Below, in pieces: positions 32,270 through 42,837 of a stretch of 64,000 nt of DNA; the first letter of the stretch is position 1, and each line of letters starts with the position of its first letter. This DNA comes from Garcia nutans (taxonomy: Eukaryota; Streptophyta; Magnoliopsida; Malpighiales; Euphorbiaceae), in the NCBI GenBank assembly GCA_947685225.1, contig CANTUV010000008.1, positions 43,273,501 to 43,337,500 of the forward strand. The letters are read 5' to 3'. A program made the translations under genes and the position numbers. The notes beneath the pieces are model-generated. The model worked only from the letters and a program-made list of their open reading frames with translations. It did not search any database and was not told where the DNA came from.

Positions 32270-32929
32270 TGATAAAGTTAAATGGAAATTTAAAATTGTT
32301 GAAAGGAATTTTTTTGATTGCTGGAATAAAATTTGTAGAAAATTTCTTGGCTTCTATTGGAATTGTGGCATGAAAGAAGGTTTATATAAAGATTTGCTAT
32401 ACCAAAGTTGACAAGGAGTGTGCGATGATTTATCACCAAGACACACAAGGAGAAGATTTACGTTGAAACGATTAAGGGATTGTTGCACTCCCATTGGCTT
32501 TTGGTTTTTGCAAAACCATGACAATTTAAGACTCTGAATTGAGAAAGAAATGCTTTTGTGTTGATTGTAATAATAATGATAATAATAAACAATAATATAA
32601 AATGATTATAAAAAAAAATTTTGAAAGTCAAAAGTTACAGTAAAAGTAAAAGTTATTATTATCATTATTATTGATTTATTATTGTTATTTTCAGTAATAA
32701 TAATAATACAATACTTTCTTAATTGATACAATGATGGATCATTAAGAAGGAGAAGGCATATCACTCATTTGAAATCTGCTCGGTGAAAAGTACCTAAGTT
32801 CTAGTGTTGTTGAAATTTAGGCTTTCAGTAGTCATCATCTGAATCAGATGAACGTATCTCATGATCATTAGTTTAGGGCCTCCTAGAAGATGAAGTACCA
32901 GGATCTCTCATTCGCTAGAACTAGTAGTC
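32270..32929. other. Spacer between the two antisense genes
   Basis: AT-rich DNA with runs of ATT/TAA (32560-32710). On the minus strand it lies downstream of the PMD gene and upstream of the DUF7745-like gene, so it could hold a terminator and a promoter, but I see no clear TATA box or other motif. Confidence 0.4.
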
Positions 32930-35187
32930 TCAAAAGTTTTGCTCTGACTGATGATACAATCTTTCGAGAAAGGCCATCTGTTGGTGGCTAGTAGCTAATT
33001 TCTCTTGCAATTTCTTATTTTTCTCCTCAAGCATCCACTGTGAGTCAGAAAAGAAAAGGGTAAGAGCATACATAATCATGCATACATATAGCATAAATCA
33101 TCATGGAATAGGATGACCTACTAGGTAACTCGAATCAGTGACTCACGGATGAGATGGCATTTATGGTTGATAAGAAGAAGAAAATGGAGGGGCGGCAGAG
33201 GAAGGTTTGGCCTCGTGACTAGATAAGCCGGTAACCTGCAAAAATAATTAAAAAAAGTCAAAACAAGTTGAAAAAGAAGCAATTGTAATGACAAAATGAT
33301 AAAAGTTTACCTGAGAAGTGCTAGCCCCGAGATGAGGGATGGACCCTCTTCCCTCTATGTCATACTCCTCTTCATCACTATCCTCGTCTTCCTCAAGAAT
33401 TCTCCGAGCACCAACAGAAGATAAGTCAAAGATCAAGAGCCGTGCTAGAATAAACTGGACATATGACGCTCCCGGTCGACAAAGATAGGCCTCAACATCA
33501 TAACCATTTCAAGCTAACCGCCACGCATTCTCTAGCATTGATGTAATATTTAAAGTATACACTAGGCAGCCCATGGGGATCCTCCATCACTTAGGACCAA
33601 GGAACCACTCATACACCCTCTCCCCGAGGAACCATCCACTGGACACAGGACCAGCAATGATTAGACGGGTATGCTAGTATGGCAGTGAGGCATTCATGGA
33701 AGGAATCCAGTTCACTCGCTCTGTAGCATACCACGAAGCCAAATTGACCTACAATATGACAAAAAGGTAAGCAAACTTTTTACATAAACTTTAGAGTATA
33801 CTAACATTATTTTACCTGGTCCTAGGTTAAGCAACTCAAGCGATAACACTGGGTGTGCACATGGTGAGAACTGGGAACTGCTGCACAATCGAACAACCAA
33901 AGATTTAACCTGGGATACCCAACTCTCTCTCGGGAAATGTTAGGCACCCTCACAAGTTTGTTCTCATATGCCCATACCTGTATTAACAATGAGAATCAAA
34001 TTCATACAAGTATATGGATGGAATTGACAATGGTGGGAGAGAGTACCTCGACAATCACCATGAAGCCAATAAAAGGCTTCTTACTCCTGCAAATCTTGTC
34101 TAGACCATGATAGAGATGGGCAAGGCCAGCTTCACCCCAGCATAAAGCGGTACCAGATCCATATCCACAAGGGCTCTCAACACCGACAAATGGATGACGG
34201 ATTCGGTACTGCATAAAATGGTCGACCCAAGCAAATACAAAAAAATCCCCGAGCATATTGCTCGGCTGTTTCTCTTTGAACCTGCCCATCATAGCTCATT
34301 TAATAACTCTGAATGAGCTCAATTTTTATCTTAAAGGGCCCTTTTAGTTACGATTCTATACTAATTAACTGTTGAATTTCTTCGTGTTTCATGATATCGT
34401 TGGTAAGAGGGACCTAAAGGCCATAGTACCGGATACAAGTTATGGCTGTAAAATCGGCTGGGCCAATGGTCATCTCTCCCACAGGTAGGTGAAAAGTATG
34501 GGTCGTGCCCATCCACCGCTCCGACAATGCTTGAACTACACTTCTGTCTATCAGACGCTCCTCGGATGGCAATTGCAATATATACCTTTCAAAATCGCAC
34601 TCTTGGACGATCTATTTTACCAGAGAAGGTGCTACGTCATACAATTGTCAGGCTATATAGACACACCCTCTGCCCCGGACAACACAGCGATCATGCTAGT
34701 ACCGAACCAGGTAGGCCAACATGAGGTAAATATATCATCTCACTAATATTACTATTTCATAACTTAATATTACTCATTACTTTCTATTTAAATTTATTTA
34801 TTTTTATCAATAGTCCATTATTTAATTTATTTTTAATACAAAAAAATCTAATTTTTTTGACTTAATTAATTTAATAATATATTATTAATAACTCAATTAT
34901 AGCTAAAATAAAAAATAAAATAATAAAATAATAAAAACTAATAATAAAATAATAATAAATAATAATAAAATTAATTGAAAAATAAAATAAAATAAAATAA
35001 AATTATGAATACATATTTGTCCTATTAAAATATTAAATTATAGTGTTACCTTAGTCTTTTGATTTGAATTGCGATGAAGTGGCATTCCAGCTAGTAGATC
35101 GACAGTTCTATTTTCATGTTGTCGAATAAATTCTAGCAACTCAACATTGGATCGGAGCCCAGATCTCGAAGCATGTACTCTCTCCAT
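32930..35187 (-). pseudogene. Antisense plant-mobile-domain (PMD) gene of D, about six exons
   Basis: Exons on the minus strand: 35187-35050 (46 codons, MERVHASRSGLRSN, ELLEFIRQHE, LLAGMPLHR), 34695-34047, 33977-33816, 33748-33311, about 33235-33147 and 33037-32930. Introns begin GT and end AG; those of 69, 67 and 75 bp are typical plant sizes. PMD signatures are THTFHLPVGEMTIGPADF, GEAGLAHLYHGLD and VWAYE. Exon 4 ends with an acidic tail (EEDEDSDEEEYD) and exon 6 encodes a coiled-coil-like LEEKNKKLQEKLATSHQQM. Host PMD proteins (MAIN, MAIL1) are nuclear and act in silencing and genome stability. Here stops and a frameshift in exon 2 (near QYARGF) show decay. Exon 5/6 joining is tentative. 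Copy two is at 62885. Confidence 0.78.
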
Positions 35188-35284
35188 TTTTTTGCTCAAC
35201 TCTCTGCTCACTCACTCATAATATGAAATATATATAACCATATAATGGTTTATGATAAGAGATGAAAAAAATGGAATGAAGAAT

Positions 35285-35295
35285 GGTTTATATAG
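35285..35295 (-). promoter_or_regulatory. TATA box of the antisense PMD gene (D)
   Basis: The minus strand reads CTATATAAACC, 100 bp upstream of the ATG at 35187. The same element at the same distance precedes the G copy (62782), and the sequence just upstream (CTTTTCCTTCGTC) is also shared. Confidence 0.65.
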
Positions 35296-35599
35296 AAAAT
35301 GGACGAAGGAAAAGCAAAAATAAAATAGTAATCCCGTGATTTAAATAAAAAAGTCAAAATCACTATTGGTGAATAGTTAATGAATAATTATAAACAGTAT
35401 TCAAATAGTATTTAAATAGTAAATTCAATTATTCAATTCAATTATTCAGTCATTTGAGTGTCTAAAAATATTTTTGCACTTTTAAAATATTTTTTCACGC
35501 AGGAGCAAGAGAGTACAGATATAGTAAAAAATAGCGAAATTTTTTGCAACTTTTTTTCTTTTTTAATGCCCTACTGACTATAATTATTTTTTGCAGATA
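35296..35599. other. Upstream region of the antisense PMD gene (D)
   Basis: AT-rich intergenic DNA between the TATA box and the tandem array. It parallels 62481-62780 in G (for example AAATATTTTTTCACG versus its complement). Likely promoter-proximal sequence of the antisense gene; no coding frame. Confidence 0.45.
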
Positions 35600-35905
35600 A
35601 CCTAAATTATTTTTTGAGTCCAAAACTTACCACGAGTCCAGAACCCAAATTATTTTTGAGTCCAAAACTCACCTCGGGTCTAGAACTCAAATTATTTTTT
35701 AGTCGAAAACTCACCTCAAGTTTAGAATCTAAATTATTTTTTAGTCCAGAACTCACCTCGGGTCCAAAACCCAAATTATTTTTTAGTTTAGAACTCACCT
35801 TGGGTCCAGAATCCAAATTATTTTTGTGTCCAGAACTCACTTCGGGTCCAAAACTCAAATTATTTTTAAAACCAGAACTCAAACCAACCTCGGGTGCGAA
35901 ATTCA
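35600..35905 (+). repeat. 42-bp tandem array near the D polypurine tract
   Basis: About seven units of about 42 bp, each with GTCCAGAACTCACCTCGGGT and CCCAAATTATTTTTT. Each unit holds two CCAGAAC-type modules. Hypervariable 3' UTR arrays are known in Tat elements and can seed satellites. Homologous arrays lie at 50956 (F) and 61690 (G). Confidence 0.85.
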
Positions 35906-35973
35906 GTCTAGCTTTAAGTCCGATAAAAAATATATCTCTTTTCACTCTCTTTCGCTATAGTCTCAGATCGTTT

Positions 35974-35988
35974 AAGCTGGGAGCAAAA
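35974..35988 (+). other. Polypurine tract of D
   Basis: AAGCTGGGAGCAAAA directly before the LTR start TGCAGACACTTA, preceded by CTCAGATCGTTT, as in F and G. Confidence 0.8.
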
Positions 35989-36578
35989 TGCAGACACTTA
36001 TTTTTTAACCAAGTCCAGTCCAAAGATTTTAAAACAGTCCCAAATAATTTTTATAGTATTTATTTAAAATTTATTATTTATTTTATTATTTATTATTTAT
36101 TTCAATAACATTTATTTTATAATATTTATTTTATAATGTTTAATATTTATTTTTTTAAAAAATATAATATTTACTGTAATAAAATAACATTTATTATTTA
36201 TTATTTATTTTAATAATATAATTAATTATAAATATTTTAAATATAATGTTTCTTTTTAATAAGAAAAATAAAAATAAAAATATATACATATAAAAAATAA
36301 ATAATAGAAAATAAAAAAATCGGAAGGTCGAATCGGTGGTCGGCATGCAGAGCAGCAAACAAATAATCAAGGCAGCAAACAAGTGGTGATTGTCTTAGTG
36401 TTAGCTACTCCAAAATTTTCATCTAACGATTTTGGTGGAGCTTTCAAACGTAGGTATGTTTATCTAATTTTATTTATCGAAAATCATCTTCATCCATTAG
36501 CCATTGATAAATTAAAGTTGATGAATTATAACTCTAAAAACTTATGCAATAATCCAATGAAAACCCCCGGATAATATT
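35989..36578 (+). repeat. 3' LTR of D, truncated
   Basis: It starts TGCAGACACTTATTTTTT and follows the D 5' LTR to about 36340, skips about 500 bp (equivalent to 14240-14750), resumes, and ends near GGATAATATTTCC. There it joins an inverted LTR piece; the last ~1 kb of the LTR is gone. Confidence 0.82.
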
Positions 36579-36582
36579 TCCT

Positions 36583-36925
36583 AGGCCAATTGGCTGCCGC
36601 CGCATGCTGACCACCGATTTGACCGTCTAAATTTTTTATTTTCTATTCTTTATTTTTTATATGCATATATTTTTATTTTTCTTATTAAAAATAAACATTA
36701 TATTTAAAATATCTATAATTAATTATATTATTAAAATAAATAATAAATATTATTTTATTACAATAAATATCATATTTTTTAAAAAAATAAATAATAAATA
36801 TTATTTTATTACAATAAATATCATATTTTTTTAAAAAATAAATAATAAATGTTATAAAATAAACATTATTAAAATAAATAATAAATAATAAAATTTAAAT
36901 AAATACTATAAAAATTATTTGGGAG
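36583..36925 (-). repeat. Inverted D-type LTR fragment
   Basis: Minus-strand copy of the LTR from about base 60 to 400 (CCAATTGGCTGCC, ACCACCGATTTGACCG, AT-rich start). Together with 35989-36340 it forms an inverted repeat of about 340 bp with a 240-bp loop. It borders the pol fragment of E. Confidence 0.78.
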
Positions 36926-38059
36926 GCTTAAGGAATAGGCTAATAGGGTTTTCCCATACCGAAGCCAATGTGGCTAGGGCATCAGCCATCTGATTTTCTT
37001 CTCTCGATAGGTGTATAAACCTACACTCCTTAAAGTTCTTCTTCATCATGGTCAAGTAATGGTGGCATGGTTTTAATTTTTCTTCTTTCAACTCCTATTC
37101 TCCATTTACTTGGGATACAACTAGCAATGAATCGCCAAAAACTTCCACCTTATCCACCTTCATAATCATTTGGGTTTCCAACCCGAAAATACAAGCTTCG
37201 TACTCCACCATATTATTGGTTGCCCTAAATTTTAATTTTTTGGATAAAGGGATGAGTTCCCCTTTGGGCGATTCTAGTATAACTCCCAAACCTGCTCCTT
37301 TCCTATTTATTGCTCCATCAAAATACATTTTCCACCCTTGTACTTCAATTGTTTCCAAATGTTCATCCGAAAATTCCAAGATTACCTCTTCACTATCTGA
37401 TAATGGTTGTTGGGCCAGGAATTCTGTCACCGCTCTACCTTTGATCGTTTTCCTTGTTACATACTCAATCTCAAATTCTTCTAATATTATCAACCATCGA
37501 CCATATTTCCCAATCAAAGAGGGTGTCTCCCTTAAGTACTTCATTGGATCCAGCCTGCAAATTGCTTGCACACTATACGATTGAAAGTAATGTCGCAACT
37601 TCTTAGAAGACCAAACCACCACTATATAGATCTTTTCAATGATACTATACGTAATTTCATAAGGTAGGAGCTTTCTACTCAAATAATAAACTACATGCTC
37701 AATCCCTGACTCATCTACTTGGGATAGCATGGCTCCTATCTACTCTTCTTCTACTGCTAAGTATAGTAATAGAGGTTTGCCGGGTTTAGGTGGTTTTAAA
37801 ATAGGTGGATTCAACAAATACTCTTTTATTCACTTAAAGGCCTTTTGACACTCTTCATTCCATATGACCGGCTGATTCTTTCTAAGCAATTGGAAGATAG
37901 GCTCACAGATTGTTGTGAGCTTTGCTATAAATCTGCTAATGTACTCCAGTTTACCAATGAATCCCCGAACTTCTCTCTCTGTCTTTGGGGCTGGCATATC
38001 CCTGATTGCTTTGACTTTGTCAGGATCAATCTTAATGCCATTCGGACAAATTACATGTC
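36926..38059 (-). pseudogene. pol: RT end and dual RNase H of E
   Basis: It continues E RT after the F insertion (PNGIKIDPDKVKAIRDMP, GFIGKLEYISRFIAKLT), then the degenerate gypsy RNase H (LLPYEITYSIIEKIY, SSKKLRHYFQSYSVQ, VTRKTIKGRAVTEFLAQQ) and the second RNase H with MYFDGAINRKGAGLGV, ATNNMVEYEACIFGL, VFGDSLLVVSQV and MADALATLAS, so Asp, Glu, Asp and Asp are present. The open part is 37730-37095; a stop replaces the Trp after VNGE. The sequence ends at SLFLKPP, before the integrase zinc region. Confidence 0.85.
38055..38059. repeat. Target site duplication ATGTC of element F, left copy
   Basis: ATGTC here and at 53645-53649 flank F exactly; joining the flanks restores the RT order around KLLGH/PNG of element E. 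Confidence 0.88.
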
Positions 38060-40279
38060 TGTAGACCCTTAATTTTTGACCCCGTCCGGTCCAATATATT
38101 TTATTTAGTCCAAAATAATTTTTGTTATCTTAATTAAATAATTTTTTCTTTAGTATCTAATTTTTATTAATAAAAAATAAAAATAAACAAACAAAAATCA
38201 AAAAATAAAAATAAAAATCGGCGACGGAAAAATCAACGATGAAAAAATCATCGCCGAAAGTCAGCGGGCCCGTGGGCATTTCGCCTGCAGGAGTTTCCTG
38301 CGAGTGAAATGGCCCAGGGCCCACATGCCTGATTCGCCTGTAGCTGTGGAAGATTTTTTGCCACGGAATTTTTCCTGCGGCAATTTTTTTTTTGCCAGCT
38401 CGATTTTTCCGCAGCAGTTTTTTTTTCCAGCAAAATTTTTTCGACGCAAATTTTTCAAAACCTAATGCAATTAGGTTTCAATTACCTTTTCTTAATGAAT
38501 AAGGATGTCGTGAATAATTAGGAATGAGGGATATAAAACTTCTATAAATAAGGACTAAACAAGGGAGGAGAAATTGGGACGGAAACTTTGGAAAGCTTGA
38601 AACCGAAACTAAGGAGGAAAGCAGTGAAATCAAATCTGACTTTTTGAGAGATGAAGAAGCCAGCCAGAAGCAAATCATCAAAGGCAGCAACTGCCTTTGT
38701 TTTTGTTGATCCAAGAAGCAATTTTTTGGGTGTAACTCACGAACCAAAGTTTTAGCTCCTAATTTTTTTTTGTTTTTTTCCACAGTAGCTTAATTCATCT
38801 AGTTGCTTCTTTTAATTCAAAAATCCCAGAACCTTAATTCCCTTTGTTCAAAGTTTAAAAACCTTATTTCGTTGCATTGTTTTCCAAAAAACATACAATT
38901 GTTATTTTTGTTTCATCAAAATCTTAAAACCCTAATTTAACATGTTTCTTTTCAAAACCATAAATTAAAATTATGTTTCTTTCAAAAAGCCCTAAAAACA
39001 TCTTTTCTATTTATAAAAAATTTAATTCGTTTAGTTTGCTTTCATAAACTTCATAAAATTGACAATTGATTTCCAAATTCAAAAAAGCTTCATGCATTCA
39101 TTGAAACCCTAATTCAAAATTTGTAAAACCATAATTCAACTTCCAAACCTAAAATAGTAAACCCTAACCCCTTTAAAACCTTAAACCCTAATTTTTTCTA
39201 AACCCTAATCCTTTATAACTTTAAAAAACCATATAAACACAAATATTTAATTTTACACAGTAAGCTTGAATCCATAATTTGAGGAGTAACTGTAAACCAC
39301 AAATCAAAAGTATTTGAAAGTATTCAAACCCTAGATTCATGGTTTTACATCTCAAACCCTAATTTGGTTAATCAAAGAGTTTTACCAACCTTTTAAAACA
39401 TAAAATCTTTAATCTATTTTAATTCTCTTAAAGTTACAGTAGCCTAATTCCATAAATTCCAAAACACTAAACACATGAAATAAAGAACCTTAAATGGAAA
39501 TAGTCGTAATAATTTAGATGTTTATTTGCCTTATTCAATTCTATATTTGATTATGCTTTGATTTATTTTATATGCTTTGATTTATTTAAGTTCAATGCTT
39601 GGTTTATTTAATTTATCATGGATGGATGTTTATTTTCTATTGATATTTAATATGTTTGATGAATGATTTATTTATGATGAATGATTATTTACTTTTATCA
39701 ATTTATTTAGATTCTTAAATGTTGTAAGAGGTATGTTTCCACTTGGTGGGTACCTCATTAGTTAAATATCATGTAATTTAATTTGCTTTTCTATTTTAGA
39801 ACCTATGTAAAGGGCATGTTTCTACCTTTCGGTGGTGTCCTATTTAGGCATGAGATGTAAGGACATGTTTCCATCTGCGGATGGGTGTCCATTTATTTGT
39901 TTTGCTTGGACCTTGCTCTAATTTTAATATATTAATGCTTTCTTTTAATTATTGTGTGTAATATGGATAATGTTGTTATATTTAAGAATTTTATAATATT
40001 AATACCTATAAAGGAGGCCGGTTCCAATGAACCAGGCGTTGTAGGGGTGCTGGGCCATTTCTCACCTTCCCCACACGTACCCAACTTTCCGAACCCATTA
40101 GGGGGTTGGGGATTCCTTAGGAATCGAGTCATCCACCCCTTTCTTTTTCCCGGCCCGTCCGGGTGGCGACTCCATTTTCTCTGGACTTAGGTCTGTGTTC
40201 TCTAAGGCCCTGAGCCTAAACAGTGCCGAAGTCGGAAGAACCATTCCACAAGGAGTGGGGGCAAAAATCCCCGCTCACA
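38060..40279 (+). repeat. 5' LTR of F (2220 bp)
   Basis: It runs TGTAGACCCTTAATTTTTG to CCGCTCACA. A GC-rich island with CCTGCAGGAGTTTCCTGCG lies at 38215-38450, a run of AACCCTAA boxes at 38930-39370, and the conserved CCACCCCTTTCTTT block near 40130. Confidence 0.9.
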
Positions 40280-40280
40280 G

Positions 40281-40298
40281 TGGTGACTACACTGGGGA
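40281..40298 (+). promoter_or_regulatory. Primer binding site of F
   Basis: TGGTGACTACACTGGGGA, two changes from the canonical form. Confidence 0.85.
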
Positions 40299-41455
40299 TA
40301 AGAGAAGTTTATTCCGTTGGTCTTTATATTATTCTATTCTTTCTTATAATGATATTATCCATTGCATCATATTAGATTGCATTGTGTGCGTGTGTTAGGA
40401 CGCCCGTGTTACCCGTGTTTTGTTATGTAAGGGATACCATACTTTCACTCAAGGTATGGAGATCGAGCATGGCATAACCACTCATAGCCTCGTACCTTTT
40501 AGTATATACTTAGTATGGGAACCTAAGCCTTTTTACCCAATGACTAAAGCACATGTAATTGGCCTAGTTACTATCCTTAGGTTTTACCCCAAATGCATAT
40601 TGTTTGACTATGGTTAATTTATCTTGGCTTAAATCATGGCTTATTTGGTTTGTTCTTTTTGTAATATGACCTAAGTATATTGTAAGCTCAAAATAAATTT
40701 TTCTTTAAAATCAAAAAGACCAAAACTATTTTCAAAAATTTTCAAGATGGTCTTTGGACATAAGACTTTTCTAAAGATAAGTCAAAAATTCTTTTGCTCA
40801 TGGCCCAAATGCTAAGCCCAAATTATGTTTTTTCTAAAAATCTTTTTACAATGGGCTTAGAAACAAAATTGTTTTTATCCAACCTTTCCTTACAAAGAGC
40901 TTGCAAATTATTTAGGTCAATTAAGGAATACCAAAAATCAATTGTGGGCCTAGTTTATACTAAGAATAAATTAATCATGGGCTTGTTTTTAGCATGAACC
41001 ATTAGTTACTCTTTTCAAGTGAGAAATCTATCTATAATAAACCTCTTAATTTAGTTTTAATCCTATATAGCATAAAAGCTACTATAGTGGGATAAATGGA
41101 TTAAAACCTAATTAATGGGAATTATCATGGATTGATTTCCATTTTCGAAAATATAACTATTGGTTGAAACGTCTGAGGGAACTATTCAAAAACAAGATAC
41201 CCCGTGTTGGTATTTTGTTAACCATATACATAGGAAAAGAGACTCGCCATTCGTGTGTGGATTTATAAGGTTGGAAGGAATGTCCTATTTATCCTTGTTT
41301 GTTTATTGCTCATGCATACATGAATACATTTGCATCTCATTTATCTTTTCTGGCTCACAGCCCTGGATTATGATAGTTCAAAAGCTTACGACAATTCGAC
41401 CTACGCCGGAAGCGAAGAATCTAGCAACGACTCAATCACTTGCTCACCAAAAACA
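40299..41455 (+). other. Leader of F
   Basis: Non-coding leader homologous to those of A, C, E and H. It ends with CTGGCTCACAGCCCTGG, a possible splice acceptor context before the conserved upstream frame LDYDSSKAYDN. Confidence 0.7.
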
Positions 41456-42837
41456 ATGGATCCCGAACAAATTCAAAGAATGGTGGATGATGCCCTAAAT
41501 GCCAAGATGGAAGAAATAAAAGAGGCCATGGCCGAGACCATAAAGAATCAACTAGCTGCAATTTTAGGAAATAAAGCCGAAGCATCTGCTAGCACCAAGA
41601 AAGTCAATGAGAAGGCTAAAATTGGTGAAGTAGCTTTTGATGATGATAAGGTAATCATTGATGATGATGATTGGGCTCAATACTACCAAGATCCTCAAGA
41701 CAAAAAGGAGCCGAAGGTTGTTGAGAAGGCATCTATTGAAAAGTCTGAGACATCTGATGTTGAAAAGATGATTGTTGATTTAGAAAAGAAATTTGAGAAG
41801 AAACTGAAAACCAAGGAAATGTCCGAAGTTGACAAATTATTTGAGCTAGATGAAGAATTTCCGTACAAGTTCAAGATGCCATCATTCGCGAAGTTTGATG
41901 GAACTGAAAATCCTCATCTCCATGTGAAGCAATATATCACTGCCATGCAGTATGCCCGAGCTACTAAGGCTCAAACTCTAAGGTACTTCATGCTCTCATT
42001 GGATCCTATTGTCCAAAATTGGTTTAATACCTTAGATGATGGAACACAAAAGAATTGGGATTTGCTATACAAGGCCTTCATCTAGCAATATGGGTATAAT
42101 GTCGAGTTGGAAGTTACCTAAATGGAAGTGGAGTCCATTAGGCAACGGTCAAATGAGAATTTTGTGGACTATGTGAAAAGGTGGAGAAATAAGGCTTCTT
42201 TGCTCAAGAAAAGGCCGATGAATCTGATCAAATAAGGATGATCGTGAGAGGCATCCTGCCTAATCTCCGTGAAAGGATGTCTCACACCCTTATAAGGGAT
42301 TTCAAAGATTTTCTCCAAGTTGGTCTACAAATTGAAGTGGGAAAGAGAGAAGAACTATTTTTCAATAAAAAGGAATGAGAAAGGGAATTATCAGCCTAGC
42401 AATCAAAGCACGTAAAAAAAGTTGATGTTAATGCAACTGGTCAAGGAAATAAAAGACAATTCTCAGAATTGGGGAAACCTCTATCTTGTGTTTTTAGTAA
42501 GTTGCAAAAGAAAGGGTTGTTGCAACCGTTAGCTCCTCGACCACTACATAATCCACTGCCACCAAACTTCAATGCCGAGGCCTTCTATCAATTTCATCAA
42601 ATACAAGGGCATGAAACAGATAAATGAGCTCGTCTAAGGCATGAGATCCAAGATTTAATCGATAGTGGTAAGCTACCCGAGCCGGATAAGCCAAACACCA
42701 AAGATAATCCATTTCCAAGGTTCAACAGAATACCTCCACTAGCAACCTTCGTGGTGGGAAAAGGATTGGAAGAAGATTTTATTTTATCATCCTTTCAAGA
42801 TGGGGATATTGAAGATATGAAAGGACAAGAAGCTTAA
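41456..42837 (+). pseudogene. gag: Tat gag of F, gag-only type
   Basis: The start ATG is at 41456 (MDPEQIQRMVDDALNAK). It is open to 42085, covering the helical N-terminus, acidic DDDDW linker, LEKKFEKKLK, PYKFKMPSF and gag core through NWFNTLDD. A TAG at KAFI (C-to-T of a Gln codon) and two small deletions (near KKRPMNLI and QIEVGK) break the rest, but the knuckle, DSGKLPEPD, PLATF and the common end GQEA plus stop are readable. The stop position matches C and H. Confidence 0.85.

Larger units (their letters stand above)
13903..36578 (+). mobile_element. Element D: old autonomous-type Tat element with antisense genes
   Basis: Plus-strand order: 5' LTR (13903-15828, resumed at 24723-24892 after the C insertion), primer site, short leader, gag, protease, RT, RNase H, integrase, 3' UTR repeats, two genes on the minus strand, a 42-bp tandem array, polypurine tract, and a truncated 3' LTR (35989-36578). 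Its two LTR starts match over about 350 bp with many differences, so it is old. The left flank ACAAC lies in gag of B; the matching right flank is not present, because the 3' LTR is truncated and joined to an inverted LTR piece. Confidence 0.8.

Noticed and set aside
34489..34746. Plus-strand frame with YTSVYQTLLGWQ
   Set aside because: Shadow of exon 2 of the minus-strand PMD gene.
35614..36108. 164-residue open frame with repeating SPELTSGPKPKLFF units
   Set aside because: It arises because the 42-bp repeat unit is a multiple of three. It lies in the 3' UTR array and runs into the LTR.
8771..38059. B and the pol fragment of E as two halves of one element split by D
   Set aside because: Sequence right of D should be the gag N-terminus of B. 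It is RNase H of E preceded by an inverted LTR piece, and the ACAAC duplication is missing.
40420..40617. 65-residue leader frame (CKGYHTFTQGMEIEHG) found in F, H and E as a possible small ORF
   Set aside because: It starts at TTG rather than ATG in the copies checked and is disrupted in A and C. The similarity is just leader homology.
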